Shown piece by piece: positions 20,036 through 30,626 of a stretch of 64,000 nt of DNA. The DNA is from Salisapilia sapeloensis. Taxonomy: Eukaryota; Oomycota; Peronosporomycetes; Peronosporales; Salisapiliaceae. Both the position numbers and the translations under genes were made by a program. Positions within the stretch are counted from its first letter, which is position 1, and each line of letters opens with the position of its first letter. The stretch covers positions 1-64,000 of the forward strand of contig JAADVB010000090.1 of the NCBI GenBank assembly GCA_023334545.1. The letters run 5' to 3'. The notes beneath the pieces were generated by a model that made no database searches, was not told where the DNA came from, and was given only the letters and a program-made list of their open reading frames with translations.

Positions 20036-22880
20036 ATGATGCGTCTGGTAGCAGCGATCCTGCTGCTCTTACTAGCGTCTCCTGCGTATGGGATCTTTGA
20101 GGATCAAGTAGGGGAGTTTGACTGGAAGATGGAGAACATTGGTCGAGTGGAAAGAGCGTCTTTCGGACCGGAAGGTGGTGCCATGAAGGCACTGTACGTG
20201 GCATCGGATGAGCGGTCGAGAGCTTTTGCTCGACTCGATGTGGACTCGGGTGATATAGTGTGGCGTCAAGTGCTTATGCAAGGTAGTTGGGAGATTGCAT
20301 ATGTGCTTATAATGTATGCTTAATTGGTATTTGGATCTAGATGATGCGATTGAGGATATGCATGTGACGGAAGACGGTGTGCTCATCGCTTCTGGCGGTA
20401 AGAATATTCGCATGTGGGATACTCAAGACGGTACGTTGCGTTGGGACCATACGATCGTCCAAAGCACATTGAAATCTTCGTTTATCGGCATCTTGCCAAC
20501 GACGAGCAAGCAAGCAGTCGTGGTTTCCACCTCCTCTGCTGCTCTCATGGACTTGACGACCGGTGATAAAGTATGGGAGACTTCATTCGAGAAGGATTCG
20601 ATAGTGAATGGCTATGCTCACCTCTCATCCGATTCCTCTACTCTCTTTGTCGTCCTCCAGACGGACGATGGTGCCTCTGGCCTTCGCATTGGACTAGCTG
20701 ATGGCAAGGTCCAAGACCTCAGTCTTTCCTCTTCTTCGAATGTCGTCGGACTGCGGAAGACAGAGGGAGAACAAGCATCCATCGTCTCTGTCTCCGTGTC
20801 TGAATCGAGTGTCACGATCGAATCGTTCGATACTTCCTCTACCCAAACGACCAAGCTAAGTGCTTTAGGCGTATCGGACGATACGATCCAGTCTCTAGAG
20901 TCTAGTGTAGAGTCTTTTGTTGTCCTCAAGCTCTCGTCTGGACAGCGAGTCGTTTGTAAGCTCGAGTCTTCTCTCTCTTTGTCGCCTATCACTGTCCTCT
21001 CTGCTGATGGAGCTGTGTCGAAAGTTACTGGCGATAACTCTTTCATAACGCATACGACCGTCGTTGAGGACAAGAATGCCGTATCAACCGCATTCTACGC
21101 TACCTCCGACTCTACGCTGCCGAAAACGAGTGAGACGGACGTTAAGCTTCCATCAGGCATGACGGATGCATCCTCTTCCTTTGTCTCTTGTGATACCAAC
21201 CTCCACTGCGTCCATTTGCTCGTTATGCAAGACGATACACTCGTCTTCATGGACGAAAGTCACAAGTGGACGCGAGAAGAGGCACTGGGGAACGTGAAAC
21301 AAGTGCATTGGATCACACCGATCGAGTCGGATGCTGAGAAGCAGGGTCTGACGAACCTCCCGACGTTCACACAAGAGCTCGAGCTCGAAGTCGCTCGTCT
21401 CCAGACCTTGTATGAGCACATCGTGGCATACTTTTCCACTCCTGCAGTCAAGGAGACGAAGCGTCAGGAATCTCGGAACGCCCATTTGTTCGGCTTCTCG
21501 AAACTTGCGCTGGCACTAACGGAAAGTGGCAAGCTCTTTGCCATTCGAGTGGAAGCGAATACGATTGCTTGGAGCAAGTTCGTCGGTCCGGATGCCCAGC
21601 TCCATGTGATGCGAGACCATCCGGCCGTCGGGACTGGTGCCGAGTTGCTGCTGACGTATGCAGACGGGAAGATGGTGTGGCTGGATGGAGATGACGGCAA
21701 GGTCGTCGAAGAGATCGTTGGTACAGGCAAATATGCTGTCGTCATGCCCAAGCATCGACAGCATGCGGATGAAGACGTCGTGTCGAAACGTGGCGTCGCG
21801 CTCATTGCGTCCGATCTGTCCGTCCAGTTATATCCTTCGGAAGCGCTCGCGAGCGACGTGCATGACTTTTTCTTTTATCGCTTTGATTCGATTGCCAATG
21901 CCTTCCATGGCTTCCGTATGCAGCATCTTCATGAACGGCTGCAGGTACATGAAACCTGGTCGATCGTTCTTCCGAAAGACGCACGTGTCGTCGCCAACGC
22001 TCGTCCGAAGGAAGCTGCGGCCGTGGATTCGTCCGTCACCATCACAGGCGATGGATCTCTCCTCGTCAAGTACTTAAACCCGCATTTATTCGGCGTCTCG
22101 ACGCTCACGTCAGATGGAGACAGCAATACGTTGGAAGTGATGCTGATTGACTCTGTCTCCGGTCGTGTCGTCCATCGTGCTCGTCATACACAAGCGAGTG
22201 AACCGGTCGAGATGGCGCAGAGTGAGAATTGGGTCGTGTACACATACTGGAACGATCGAGAGAAGCGTACGGAGCTCGTGTCACTCTCGCTCTTCGATGG
22301 CGCAGTGGGTTCCCATGGTCTCAACCCTTGGAAACGTCCGATGTGGTCGGATACGCGCTCGTCGTTTGACCCGAAAGCACCGTTCGTGCTCCAGAAGAAC
22401 TATGTCTTCCCGTCCCAAGTGTCCACATTGGGTGTCACGACGACGGCTCGTGGTATCACTCCAGAGTTCTTGCTCGTCGGTCTTGCCAACGGTCAGATCT
22501 TCAAGCTGTCGAAGGGATTGATTGATCCGAGACAACCTGAGAGAGCTCCAACGCCAGAAGAACAGGCAGAGGGATTGATGCAGTACCATGCGTTACTGCC
22601 TCTCCACTCGCATGCGATCCACATGATCACATACAACCAGAGTATCGCGAACTTGGACAAGATTACCACTGCACCAGCAGAGCTCGAAAGTACGACACTT
22701 GTGTTTGCGTACGGATTGGACTTGTTCTACATGCGTGTGGCACCTGCTAAGGCGTTTGACTTGTTACCGTCGGACTTTAACTACGAGATGCTGATCGTCT
22801 TGTGTCTGACGTTTGTTGCGGCGACGTTGTTGACGAGAGCATTGGCGCAACGAAAGGCGCTGCACGAGGCTTGGAAGTAG
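20036..22880 (+). CDS. EMC1: ER membrane protein complex subunit 1
   Basis: Two exons, 20036-20282 and 20341-22880 (intron 58 bases), 928 residues. A signal peptide (MRLVAAILLLLLASPAYG) is followed by FEDQVGEFDWKMENIGRVE, the conserved mature N-terminus of EMC1. The long luminal part is a pyrrolo-quinoline-quinone-like beta-propeller pair with PQQ-type repeats (ALYVASDE..., DSGDIVWRQV). The C-terminus carries the DUF1620-type region (SSFDPKAPFVLQKNYVFP; GLANGQIFKL; HSHAIHMITYNQSIANL) and one membrane helix near residue 900 with a short cytosolic tail. EMC1 scaffolds the EMC insertase, which places tail-anchored and polytopic proteins in the ER membrane. Length is typical of the family. The call is confident. 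Confidence 0.95.
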
Positions 22881-22909
22881 AGAAACGAGAGAATACAGAA
22901 CGAAAGAGT

Positions 22910-23619
22910 TCACGACATGATATTGAGGTTGATAGAATAGATCTTGATGAACGGATGACTGCCGGAGAGTATACATAGGTCGATGGTAGCGACAGTAGTG
23001 TGGATGGGGAGGACGGTAGTGTCTTGCGACAGTGTATGGAACGAGTGGTGGGTCGTTGGTGTAGATAGAGAGGGGGATATTCGTAGCTGAACGTTTTTAA
23101 TGCATTCGCAATGGACGTCGATACTTTCGACGGCACTTGGCTGTCGTAATTCTAGACGTAGGAATTGTGGGAAGAGGCCAGTGGTGAGCCAAAAGGACGA
23201 CGTGGAAGAGTGGAGGATGTTGGAGGGAGGGTGGTCCATTGCAAAACTCGAGCCGAGCACTTCGGCGACGAGGACGGAGAACGGTTCATCGTTCATATGG
23301 CTCGGATTGGTTTCTTCCGATACGGTGCCAAGCGTGGAGCGAGGCTTGGCTGAGATGGGACGATAGGACGTCCGTCGCTCCGTGGGTTTATTTAGACCCT
23401 GGGATACGTCGTCTTCAAGCTCAGTCATTAAGCCTCGCAGCTGCTCGGCTAGAGAAGCTCGACGCTCGGTATCCGTGGTACTCGAGATCAACCGGCGTAG
23501 CTCGTCAACCTACATTTGTATGAGCGACGGTCAAATTTTCCATGTAATGCAAACAAGACCTGAGCGGACAAATCTGCTGCATCCTTGCCGAGTGCCAACG
23601 GCATGGCGTTTAAAGGCAT
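22910..23619 (-). CDS. IFT25/HSPB11-like intraflagellar transport protein with N-terminal helix
   Basis: Two exons, 23619-23560 and 23509-22910 (intron 50 bases), 219 residues. Residues about 85-215 form a jelly-roll of the F5/8-type C (discoidin-like) kind found in IFT25: HPPSNILHSSTSSFWLTTG, LFPQFLRLELRQP, SHPFIKIYSINLN. IFT25 pairs with IFT27 in the IFT-B complex of flagella. The family member in animals is about 145 residues; here an N-terminal extension of about 80 residues begins with a short amphipathic coil (LSAQVDELRRLIS...LAEQLRGLMTELEDDV). The extra coil may mediate another contact. Splice joins are phase 0 and give an ATG start. The 3' ends of this gene and EMC1 converge with about 29 bases between them. 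Confidence 0.8.
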
Positions 23620-23859
23620 GCGACGTGCTATTGAGACTTGCGTATAAAAATTTCCTCGCGATCCGTTTTACATGTTAAACGGATTGGTGTATTTCAACTT
23701 CAATCTGGTCTATACTTTGATCAAGAGAATGATAAACGTGGAAACCTCATTGGCCATCTAGACTTCAAGTCGAACGGATCGACTTTCTACCTTGGTCCTT
23801 TTACCAGCTCACTTTCGCTTTGGACGAGAAACCCTCAAGCCAAGAGTAATACGACCAAG

Positions 23860-24780
23860 ATGCTGCGTGCTGGAACCAATTTGCTGCTAAAACGAGCCTT
23901 TAATTCCTCTCGAGTCGTCCAAGACGGCGCCAAGGCTCTGGGGAGTATGCTACCTGCCTGCCACGCTTTCCCGACAGTCGATCATCAGACGAGCGTGGAT
24001 GATGCCATCCGTATGCTCGGTCACCAAGACTCCTCCATGCTGCCAATTACGAAGGACAGTCGTGTTGTCGGATTGTTCTCGGCGCATGACTACCTCGAAT
24101 CGGCCGCCGTGTCCCACATGACGGAATCCAAGCCAAAGCTCGTGAGCGAAGTGGCCAACATGAACGCAGATCAAGTCGTCGCGTATGCGGATGAATCGGT
24201 GGAAGACGTGTGGGAGAAGATGAATAACCACAATGTCGAGGCCTTGGCTGTGCTATCGGAAGACGATGCCTTGCTCGGTATCGTCACCCGGGAACAGCTG
24301 ACGGAAGAGATCTTCTACAACGATGGCTATTCTCAGCCGACGGTGTACCCGGACAACATTACCGTCGGAACGAGCCACGTGCGAGATGAGATTCTCGAGC
24401 TAGCTGGCACTGCACCAGACCACGGGCGGAAGCTGTACGACCAATTGAAAGCTGATCTGAACAAAGCCGACGAGTACACTCCGCTCTTGGACGAACAAGA
24501 TATGGAAAAGTTTCACCTCGATAAAAGTCTCGAAGACATGGCCTGTGCGTCTTTCTCCGAGTCATCTGACTTTCCGGAACAAACACCCATGGAGGAAGTT
24601 CTCTTCGTCCAGACTTTCGGCCGTGCTCCAACGAATGAAGAGTTAGCTTCGATGCAGCAAAAGCGCATGCCTGAACCGAGTCATGGAGAATTACTCGACC
24701 GCACTCCGTACTCGGCGACATCGGACTATCCGGAAGCATCTCCGGTGGAAGAAGCTGCGGAACAAGCTTTGCGCAAATAG
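23860..24780 (+). CDS. CBS-domain-pair protein, probably mitochondrial
   Basis: Single exon; 306 residues from the ATG at 23860 (an in-frame upstream extension lacks support). The N-terminus (MLRAGTNLLLKRAFNSSRVV) is basic and Ser/Leu-rich, like a mitochondrial presequence. Two CBS motifs follow (SVDDAIRMLGHQDSSMLPIT...VGLFSAHDYL and VEDVWEKMNNHNVEALAVLS...LLGIVTREQL), a pair that usually binds adenosine nucleotides. The C-terminal third contains a repeated short motif, (S/A)ExSDxPExxPxEE, at about 238 and 290; its meaning is unknown. Role unknown; CBS pairs often gate enzymes or transporters. Convergent with the P5-type ATPase gene, 81 bases apart. Confidence 0.8.
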   Translation: MLRAGTNLLLKRAFNSSRVVQDGAKALGSMLPACHAFPTVDHQTSVDDAIRMLGHQDSSMLPITKDSRVVGLFSAHDYLESAAVSHMTESKPKLVSEVANMNADQVVAYADESVEDVWEKMNNHNVEALAVLSEDDALLGIVTREQLTEEIFYNDGYSQPTVYPDNITVGTSHVRDEILELAGTAPDHGRKLYDQLKADLNKADEYTPLLDEQDMEKFHLDKSLEDMACASFSESSDFPEQTPMEEVLFVQTFGRAPTNEELASMQQKRMPEPSHGELLDRTPYSATSDYPEASPVEEAAEQALRK

Positions 24781-24861
24781 CTAAATCGACAGAATATATA
24801 TGAAATCAATTGCTTGAAAGATCAAATGTTTTCTTTCATTTTCACTCTTCTACTGGTAATT

Positions 24862-27800
24862 CTACATCTTGACGTCGAACAAGTCTTTGTGGAACTTGCT
24901 ACGGACTATGTCACGGACAAAGCCCAACATGACAAACTTCTCAAACAACATCACTGCGACCATGTTGCCGAGCAAGAAGCCCAAGTATTCTTGACGGAAA
25001 CTCGCGGGAAGCGGAATATCCGGAAGACCAACAACGTTCGTGCCACTGGCAATTCGGAACTGGTCTGTCACGATCGAAGGATCACCAAGGACCAGGTACA
25101 GGTTAAAGGCAAGCATGGCAGCAAAGAAGAGGCAGAAAGCCCAGTTGTGCCAAATTGCCTTTCGGAAGCGAGATCCAAACGAGTACACGAATGCGGCGGT
25201 TTGCTGCTGGAAGACGATCGAGTAGAAGAGGCACGTCGTGATCGAGTTATCCGAGAGCAACCACCACTTGGCAAGATCCGTACCAGCAGGGTCGAACGGA
25301 CAGTACCAGTCGCGCTGCACAAGGTAGTGCAGACTGAAGTACAGGAAGATGACGTTGATGATCTCCTGGCCGAGGATCGAGATGATCGTGGTAGGACCAA
25401 CAAGACTCGATGTCGGGCGCTGGGTGCCGAGGTACGACAATGGCTTGGACAGCGTGATGAAGTACGACAGACCGACGAGACAGAAACCGTCCGTCATGAT
25501 GTAGCACCACTCGCTCATGATGACACCGTTGTAGTACTGCACGAGACGCATGGTCGAGGCGATAAGTCCGTACATGACAAGGAACTTGACACTACCGAAG
25601 CTCGTCGCGAGGGAGCAGCGGCCTTCACGGCACAAGTCCACCACCGACATAACCGTCTTAGGCTTGGACGTGAACGGAGAGACGATGGAAGCTTCTGCAT
25701 CAGACAGAGCGATACCGGCATGGGCGATACGAAGAGCGCCGCAATCGTTGCCACCGTCACCGCACATACCAGTCACGAAGCCGTAGTCCATGTGCATCTG
25801 GACGCACTGGACCTTGCCGTCCGGAGTCATACGCGAGAAGATGCGCATGCTGGGGAGAAGCTCCTCCATCAATCCGACGCTCATCAGGTGATCAAACGCC
25901 GGGCCAGTACAAGCGAGCTCAATCTGGTCCTTGTTGTTCTGCGCCAATTCACGCACCGACTCGGTGGAGAAAGTCTCGCGAGTCTTGACGTCGCTCCAGA
26001 CGAGCTGTTTGCCGGCACCACGTTCACCCTGCATGTCAGCGAGAATGACCTGAGCGTTACCGGTTACCATGCCACACTGACGGGCGATGTAGCAGCCACA
26101 CATGGCGTTGTCACCGGTGATCATGACTGGACGGATGGAACCTTCCTGGAGCTGACGAATAGCATCGGACGTGTCCTCCTTGAGTTCGTTACGGAAGAGG
26201 ACGAGACCGAGGGAGTTAAGACCCGTTTCGACCGTGTCACGGTCCTTGATAAAGTCAAACAACTTATCGTCATCCATGTCCGGAAGCTCACGCACGGTCA
26301 TACCGAGGACGTAGCAACCATCACGTGCGAGCTCTTCGGAAATGTTCGTGTAGTCTGCCGGAAGACTTTCGTCAGTCGCGACTTGCTTCATCTTTTCGTA
26401 TGAACCCTTGCAGAAGACATATAGTTTGCGCGTCTCGAGGTCACGCATGACAACAGACATGGACATACGGTGGTGGTCGAACTCGAAGCGCTTGACGACC
26501 TGAAGTTGCGTGCCAGACGGACTCTTGACGACCGGCTGCTTGCCTTCCTCCTCAATGAGCTCCCATCCAGTAGCACGGAACATCTTGACTTCGACCTGGT
26601 TACCCACGAGGTCTCCGTTGAGGGATCCGACTGTGTGGCAGGATGCAAGAGCAAAGATCGACAGCTTGTCCATCTTGTTGAGGTCGATGCCAGGGACCAT
26701 GTCGAGGAACTCTTGGTTCTCCGACTGAATCGGCTTGAAACCGAGGAAGTCGAGACCTTCCTTGGTCAGCGTACCAGTCTTGTCGAAGCAGAAGACACGG
26801 ATCTTACCCGTGAGGGCAATACGATTCGTGTTAAGAGAGAAGACGCCGAGCTTTTCGAGACGCTTGGCAGCCATGACCTGACCAACCGTCACGACACACG
26901 GAAGCAAAGGCGAGATGATGCACGAGAGCATGAAGATGGCGTAGCACCAGGCATTAAGTCGGTTAGAGAGCGATCCGTTGCTCGTGAGGAACTTGACGAC
27001 GAGGATGACAGCAATGACGGCGTAGACCAAGAGACCAGCGACCATAACCTTGAGGTGCTCGTCGTACTTGAAGCGCATGAGGACCGGGAAGAGGATGTTC
27101 TGGATGAGCATACCCTTGGATGTGTGGGCACCAGTGGTCTGAACGACAGCGTAGATCTCTTCGTTACGGCCAGAGGACAAGACCTTGGTACCGGAGAAGA
27201 GCGTGTACTTCTTGCCACTTCCCATAATGTCGTACTCATCGTTCGAGTCCGGAATTGGGAACTTTTGCACCGGGTTCGCTTCACCCGTGAGCATACTTTC
27301 ATCACAGACAGTGGCACCAGCGACAATGACCATATCGCACGGAAGGGTCCAGTTCTCATGGACAGACACGAGGTCACCAGGAACAAGATCTCGGGAGCTG
27401 GCCATCTTCCATTCACCCGAACGCTTGACACGGACTTCCGTCTCGTACTTGGACATCTTAACGACCGATGCGCGCATACGACGCGACGTGTAGATGTTAA
27501 TGATGGCAGACAGACCGACGACACATGTCATGACGATACCAAGTTGCCAGTAGTCAAAGTAGTACCAGACGTAGTAGCAGACCATTTGGTAGATGTAGAA
27601 GAAGGTAAAGAACTCGACACGGATGGACGTCAGCATCGACGGCATTTCAATGTCAATCGCATTCGGACCCATGTGGTCGAGACGAGCCTTGTAGGCTTCC
27701 GTCGACAAACCGTCGGACTCGAGGTGGATGTCTTTAAACGACGTGCCGAGCTCCACGGTGGACGGGACAAAGTACGACCATTCGGCCATGTAGCTGTAGC

Positions 27801-29106
27801 GCAAGTGCTGGAACTCGATGAAACGAGAGCCCTTGTCCGTGACCTTGACAGGCACCGTGGACTCGTGTCCGACCTCTTTGTTCGGCATGAAGAAGTTCTC
27901 GACCTTTTGGACGAGGTCGACGACCTTCATGCGGTCCTTGAGCATGATCTCACTGTGTTCTGGCTTGAACATGTGGACAAAGTCAGCGCGTTCCAATGGC
28001 GTGCGTAGACGGAAGAAGTTGCGAATGACCTTTTGCGTCAGCACCAGCGTCATACTCCAGAAAAGCATGATAACCCAGAAGACGATAAAGACCGTGAGGA
28101 GAGGCTGGCCAGAGATGAGTAGTTGACGGCTATATACGCCGTAGTAGTCGAGCATGATTAGGATCAAAATCACGTGGACACCGAGCGTCATGACGGCGAA
28201 CCAACCGAGGAGGGCGTTTCCAAGAAGAGAGTTCTGGTAGCCGTATTGCTTAATCTCGGCAGACTGCTCGATAAGCTTCATTTCGCTCGAACGAACGCTG
28301 ACTTGCGACTTGCGGTTACCAATAGGCTCACCCGGCACCGGCGTGGCGGGACCTCCCTTGTTGTTCATCAAACCCATTTGCATGCCTTCCTTGTCCCTGG
28401 ATTTACCCAAAGACGTGGCTTCGTAGGCTTTCTTGTACAGGAACCAGAGAAGGACGGTAGCGAAGAAGGCGGCGTAAAACACGTAGACGAAGACGGCTGG
28501 CGCTTCCCCGCCAGTCGTGAAGTAGTAGTCGACAGCAGGAGGAGTAAAGGTACAAGCCGCTTCCTCTTCGTCCGTGGTGATCTCCGTGAGGTTTCCACCA
28601 CAGCGAGCCATGTTGTTACGCGGATTCTTGGAGAAGTCGACGTACATGTCTTGGACAAAGCCGAGAGACTTGGCGACTTCCGGGTCCTTGGTGCAGTTGA
28701 ATTCGTACGTGAGGGTATCTCCGTCCCTCATTTTACCGGCTTCGGTCAGCGCACAAAAGTCATCGTCTTGCCAGTAGAACTCTGGCGAGCTCGGACGATA
28801 CTTGTCGTACGGGTAGTTGATTTGACGAACAGGGTTGAGCCATCCGTCTTCGTAGATTTGTGAGATGTCTCCACCATGGTTTCCTTTGCCATGCGGACGC
28901 TCGTACTCCCGGAAGACATACTTGATGGTACCCAACTCCTTGTTCGTATCAGCTTCTTGGTAGATGTTGAGGTCACAGCAGTATTTTTTCATCCAGTGCA
29001 TGGGGCATGCAGGAAAGTCAGATTGGGCAGGTGCTTCGGCACTTGCGAGGCCGGCGCCCAGGACCAACGCGACGGTCCCGGCGATCTTCATCTTGATGGC
29101 AATCAA
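24862..29106 (-). CDS. P5-type (P5B-like) P-type ATPase
   Basis: One intronless frame, 1414 residues (or five fewer from a second ATG). Signal peptide (KIAGTVALVLGAGLASAEA), then a Cys-rich ectodomain of about 180 residues before the first membrane helix. P-type ATPase hallmarks: actuator TGEANPVQKF, phosphorylation site DKTGTLTKEGLDFLG, nucleotide-binding segment, MITGDNAMCG and hinge MCGDGGNDCGALRIAHAGIA followed by EASIVSPFTS, the P5B-like ending. The M4 motif, PPALP in most P5B pumps, reads SPLLP. Characterised P5B pumps export polyamines from endo-lysosomes; here the substrate is only inferred. The N-terminal ectodomain is not typical of P5B. A large antisense reading frame is a shadow of the codon bias. 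Confidence 0.88.
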   Translation of the reverse strand: MIAIKMKIAGTVALVLGAGLASAEAPAQSDFPACPMHWMKKYCCDLNIYQEADTNKELGTIKYVFREYERPHGKGNHGGDISQIYEDGWLNPVRQINYPYDKYRPSSPEFYWQDDDFCALTEAGKMRDGDTLTYEFNCTKDPEVAKSLGFVQDMYVDFSKNPRNNMARCGGNLTEITTDEEEAACTFTPPAVDYYFTTGGEAPAVFVYVFYAAFFATVLLWFLYKKAYEATSLGKSRDKEGMQMGLMNNKGGPATPVPGEPIGNRKSQVSVRSSEMKLIEQSAEIKQYGYQNSLLGNALLGWFAVMTLGVHVILILIMLDYYGVYSRQLLISGQPLLTVFIVFWVIMLFWSMTLVLTQKVIRNFFRLRTPLERADFVHMFKPEHSEIMLKDRMKVVDLVQKVENFFMPNKEVGHESTVPVKVTDKGSRFIEFQHLRYSYMAEWSYFVPSTVELGTSFKDIHLESDGLSTEAYKARLDHMGPNAIDIEMPSMLTSIRVEFFTFFYIYQMVCYYVWYYFDYWQLGIVMTCVVGLSAIINIYTSRRMRASVVKMSKYETEVRVKRSGEWKMASSRDLVPGDLVSVHENWTLPCDMVIVAGATVCDESMLTGEANPVQKFPIPDSNDEYDIMGSGKKYTLFSGTKVLSSGRNEEIYAVVQTTGAHTSKGMLIQNILFPVLMRFKYDEHLKVMVAGLLVYAVIAVILVVKFLTSNGSLSNRLNAWCYAIFMLSCIISPLLPCVVTVGQVMAAKRLEKLGVFSLNTNRIALTGKIRVFCFDKTGTLTKEGLDFLGFKPIQSENQEFLDMVPGIDLNKMDKLSIFALASCHTVGSLNGDLVGNQVEVKMFRATGWELIEEEGKQPVVKSPSGTQLQVVKRFEFDHHRMSMSVVMRDLETRKLYVFCKGSYEKMKQVATDESLPADYTNISEELARDGCYVLGMTVRELPDMDDDKLFDFIKDRDTVETGLNSLGLVLFRNELKEDTSDAIRQLQEGSIRPVMITGDNAMCGCYIARQCGMVTGNAQVILADMQGERGAGKQLVWSDVKTRETFSTESVRELAQNNKDQIELACTGPAFDHLMSVGLMEELLPSMRIFSRMTPDGKVQCVQMHMDYGFVTGMCGDGGNDCGALRIAHAGIALSDAEASIVSPFTSKPKTVMSVVDLCREGRCSLATSFGSVKFLVMYGLIASTMRLVQYYNGVIMSEWCYIMTDGFCLVGLSYFITLSKPLSYLGTQRPTSSLVGPTTIISILGQEIINVIFLYFSLHYLVQRDWYCPFDPAGTDLAKWWLLSDNSITTCLFYSIVFQQQTAAFVYSFGSRFRKAIWHNWAFCLFFAAMLAFNLYLVLGDPSIVTDQFRIASGTNVVGLPDIPLPASFRQEYLGFLLGNMVAVMLFEKFVMLGFVRDIVRSKFHKDLFDVKM

Positions 29107-29703
29107 AGGTTCAGAAGATCAAGTGCGCAGTCGAAGGAAGATTTGGAAATGAAAACCAAACTGATCAAATCTCTCGTGTTTTCCCAACGTACACGCGTGT
29201 TTCCCAATATTCTTGTAACGTGTTGGCCTATTTATAGCACAAAAAACTGTCAATCCCTCTGCATCTTATCCCGTCACAGGTTAGGTGCACAATGGGAAGA
29301 CCAGCGTGCTGGTCATCCAATCCACAGGCACTCGTCTGCTCGTCGTCTACTCTTATGTCAGGCTGCATGGAAGCAGAATGCCATCTTAAAGACGACTCGA
29401 TCGTTTCAGGTCGTTTTGCTCGATCAAAGGTTTCATATTGCATATCCCTGTCGTTTTCGATCTTTGCCAACAAAACTTTTACCAGTGGTACAAGAACCTG
29501 TTCTTGACCGGAAACTGACTCGCAGGATCCTTCTGTTAGCACGGTGCAGAAACCTCGCTCCCTTGTTGTCGTAAATACATAGCCTGGATACATCCAAGCT
29601 GTCGAATTCGAAAATTTCACATCCATGAAGCTTCGTAGAGAGGTTCATCCATGAAGACTACATCCGTTTCTAGCGAGGACTTGACTGAAACGGATGCCTG
29701 CTT
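29107..29703. other. Upstream region of the P5-type ATPase
   Basis: About 600 bases upstream of the P5 ATPase start. One 132-codon minus-strand frame (29626-29228) is open but has no family match, no consistent splice partners and an ordinary composition. It may be a short 5' leader-overlapping frame or chance. Otherwise nothing is seen except the promoter region. Confidence 0.35.
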
Positions 29704-30254
29704 CTACTTGTTTCCACCTGCATTCCTATACTGTCCGTACGGTACGCGTATAGGCATCTCCTGTCTGCAGCTCAAGTCCGTGTAGATCAATGCTGATTGA
29801 TGTATATCGCCTAGCCGTTCTCGTATCCTGTTTCTGTTTTCGTCCGCTTGATTGCACGTGAACCAACACAAATTTACAACGAAAGGATCCGTCGCCCTAT
29901 GGATGTGTGTATGAAGAGTGGTACGCGATTTGGAATTCATTCGCAGACATATTTCCATCACGCTCGTGCACTTCTTGGCACAAAGCAACTTGATAAATGA
30001 ACAAAGCTCGACGCATGTGAGCGAGTAGATCATGTATATGAACAGAAGACGAAACATGAGTTTATAGATCTAATCAGTTTGATGGGAATGTTTACTTGAA
30101 CCACATAATCTCTAAACGGCGTGGCACTCATGCAGCTGTCAAACAGTCTACTCAACACGCAACAAGGACGAGCTAACACGCCTACAGACGGCTTCAAGGT
30201 CATCACATGCAGCGGAAAAACGGTACCGTGAAAGCGGAAAATTTGTCTATGCAC
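29704..30254 (-). CDS. Candidate two-exon gene, unknown function
   Basis: A minus-strand candidate: a first exon starting at 30254 or at the inner ATG ending at 30203 (MTLKPSVGVLARPCC...), a GT donor after RDYVVQ and an acceptor near the CTTTGTTC exon (about 74-base intron), and a second exon of about 90 codons ending in a stop at 29704. Composition is protein-like and phases agree, but no domain is recognised. A plus-strand frame (30207-30512) overlaps its 5' end and cannot be excluded as an alternative. Confidence 0.3.
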
Positions 30255-30626
30255 GCTGAGGAGTGGCAGCTGTTTACTCTACAATCTGCGCATGCAGCGT
30301 ATGCTATCGGTGGTCTGTTGACGATAGGCAATATTTTTCCGAGAGGGATCGAGGAAACACCAGAAGTCGTACCCATGATCTACCTACACAAATTTTTTGC
30401 TTGGTTCCTCTGCCTTACACGATTCTATCGTCTCATCTGCTTCCCTGAGTTTAAAAGTCTGCTTGGCCATATACCCATGACATGTCCCCTCTGCTACCCA
30501 CATCCACTTTGACCTCGCTATAGAACCTCGTATCTTGTTCCTAGCTGTCGACGATGCATAGGTCTACTTTACGCCTAGATTAGAAGCGACAAGCTACAAC
30601 ACCAACACTTGAAAAGATTTATTACT
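30255..30626. other. Short region with one weak plus-strand frame
   Basis: Contains a 101-codon plus-strand frame (30207-30512) with a hydrophobic aromatic stretch and no recognised family. No RNA gene, repeat or regulatory site is supported. Confidence 0.3.

Noticed and set aside
24814..26403. 529-codon open frame on the plus strand
   Set aside because: It is antisense to the P5-type ATPase, which has all family motifs; the frame is a codon-bias shadow with no domain.
26470..28008. 512-codon open frame on the plus strand
   Set aside because: Same reason: antisense of the ATPase, highly charged composition and no recognised family.
29228..29626. 132-codon minus-strand frame upstream of the P5 ATPase
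   Set aside because: No family match and no conserved-looking blocks; kept only as a remark in the intergenic entry.
30207..30512. 101-codon plus-strand frame
   Set aside because: Overlaps another candidate on the opposite strand, and neither can be confirmed; too weak to list as a gene.
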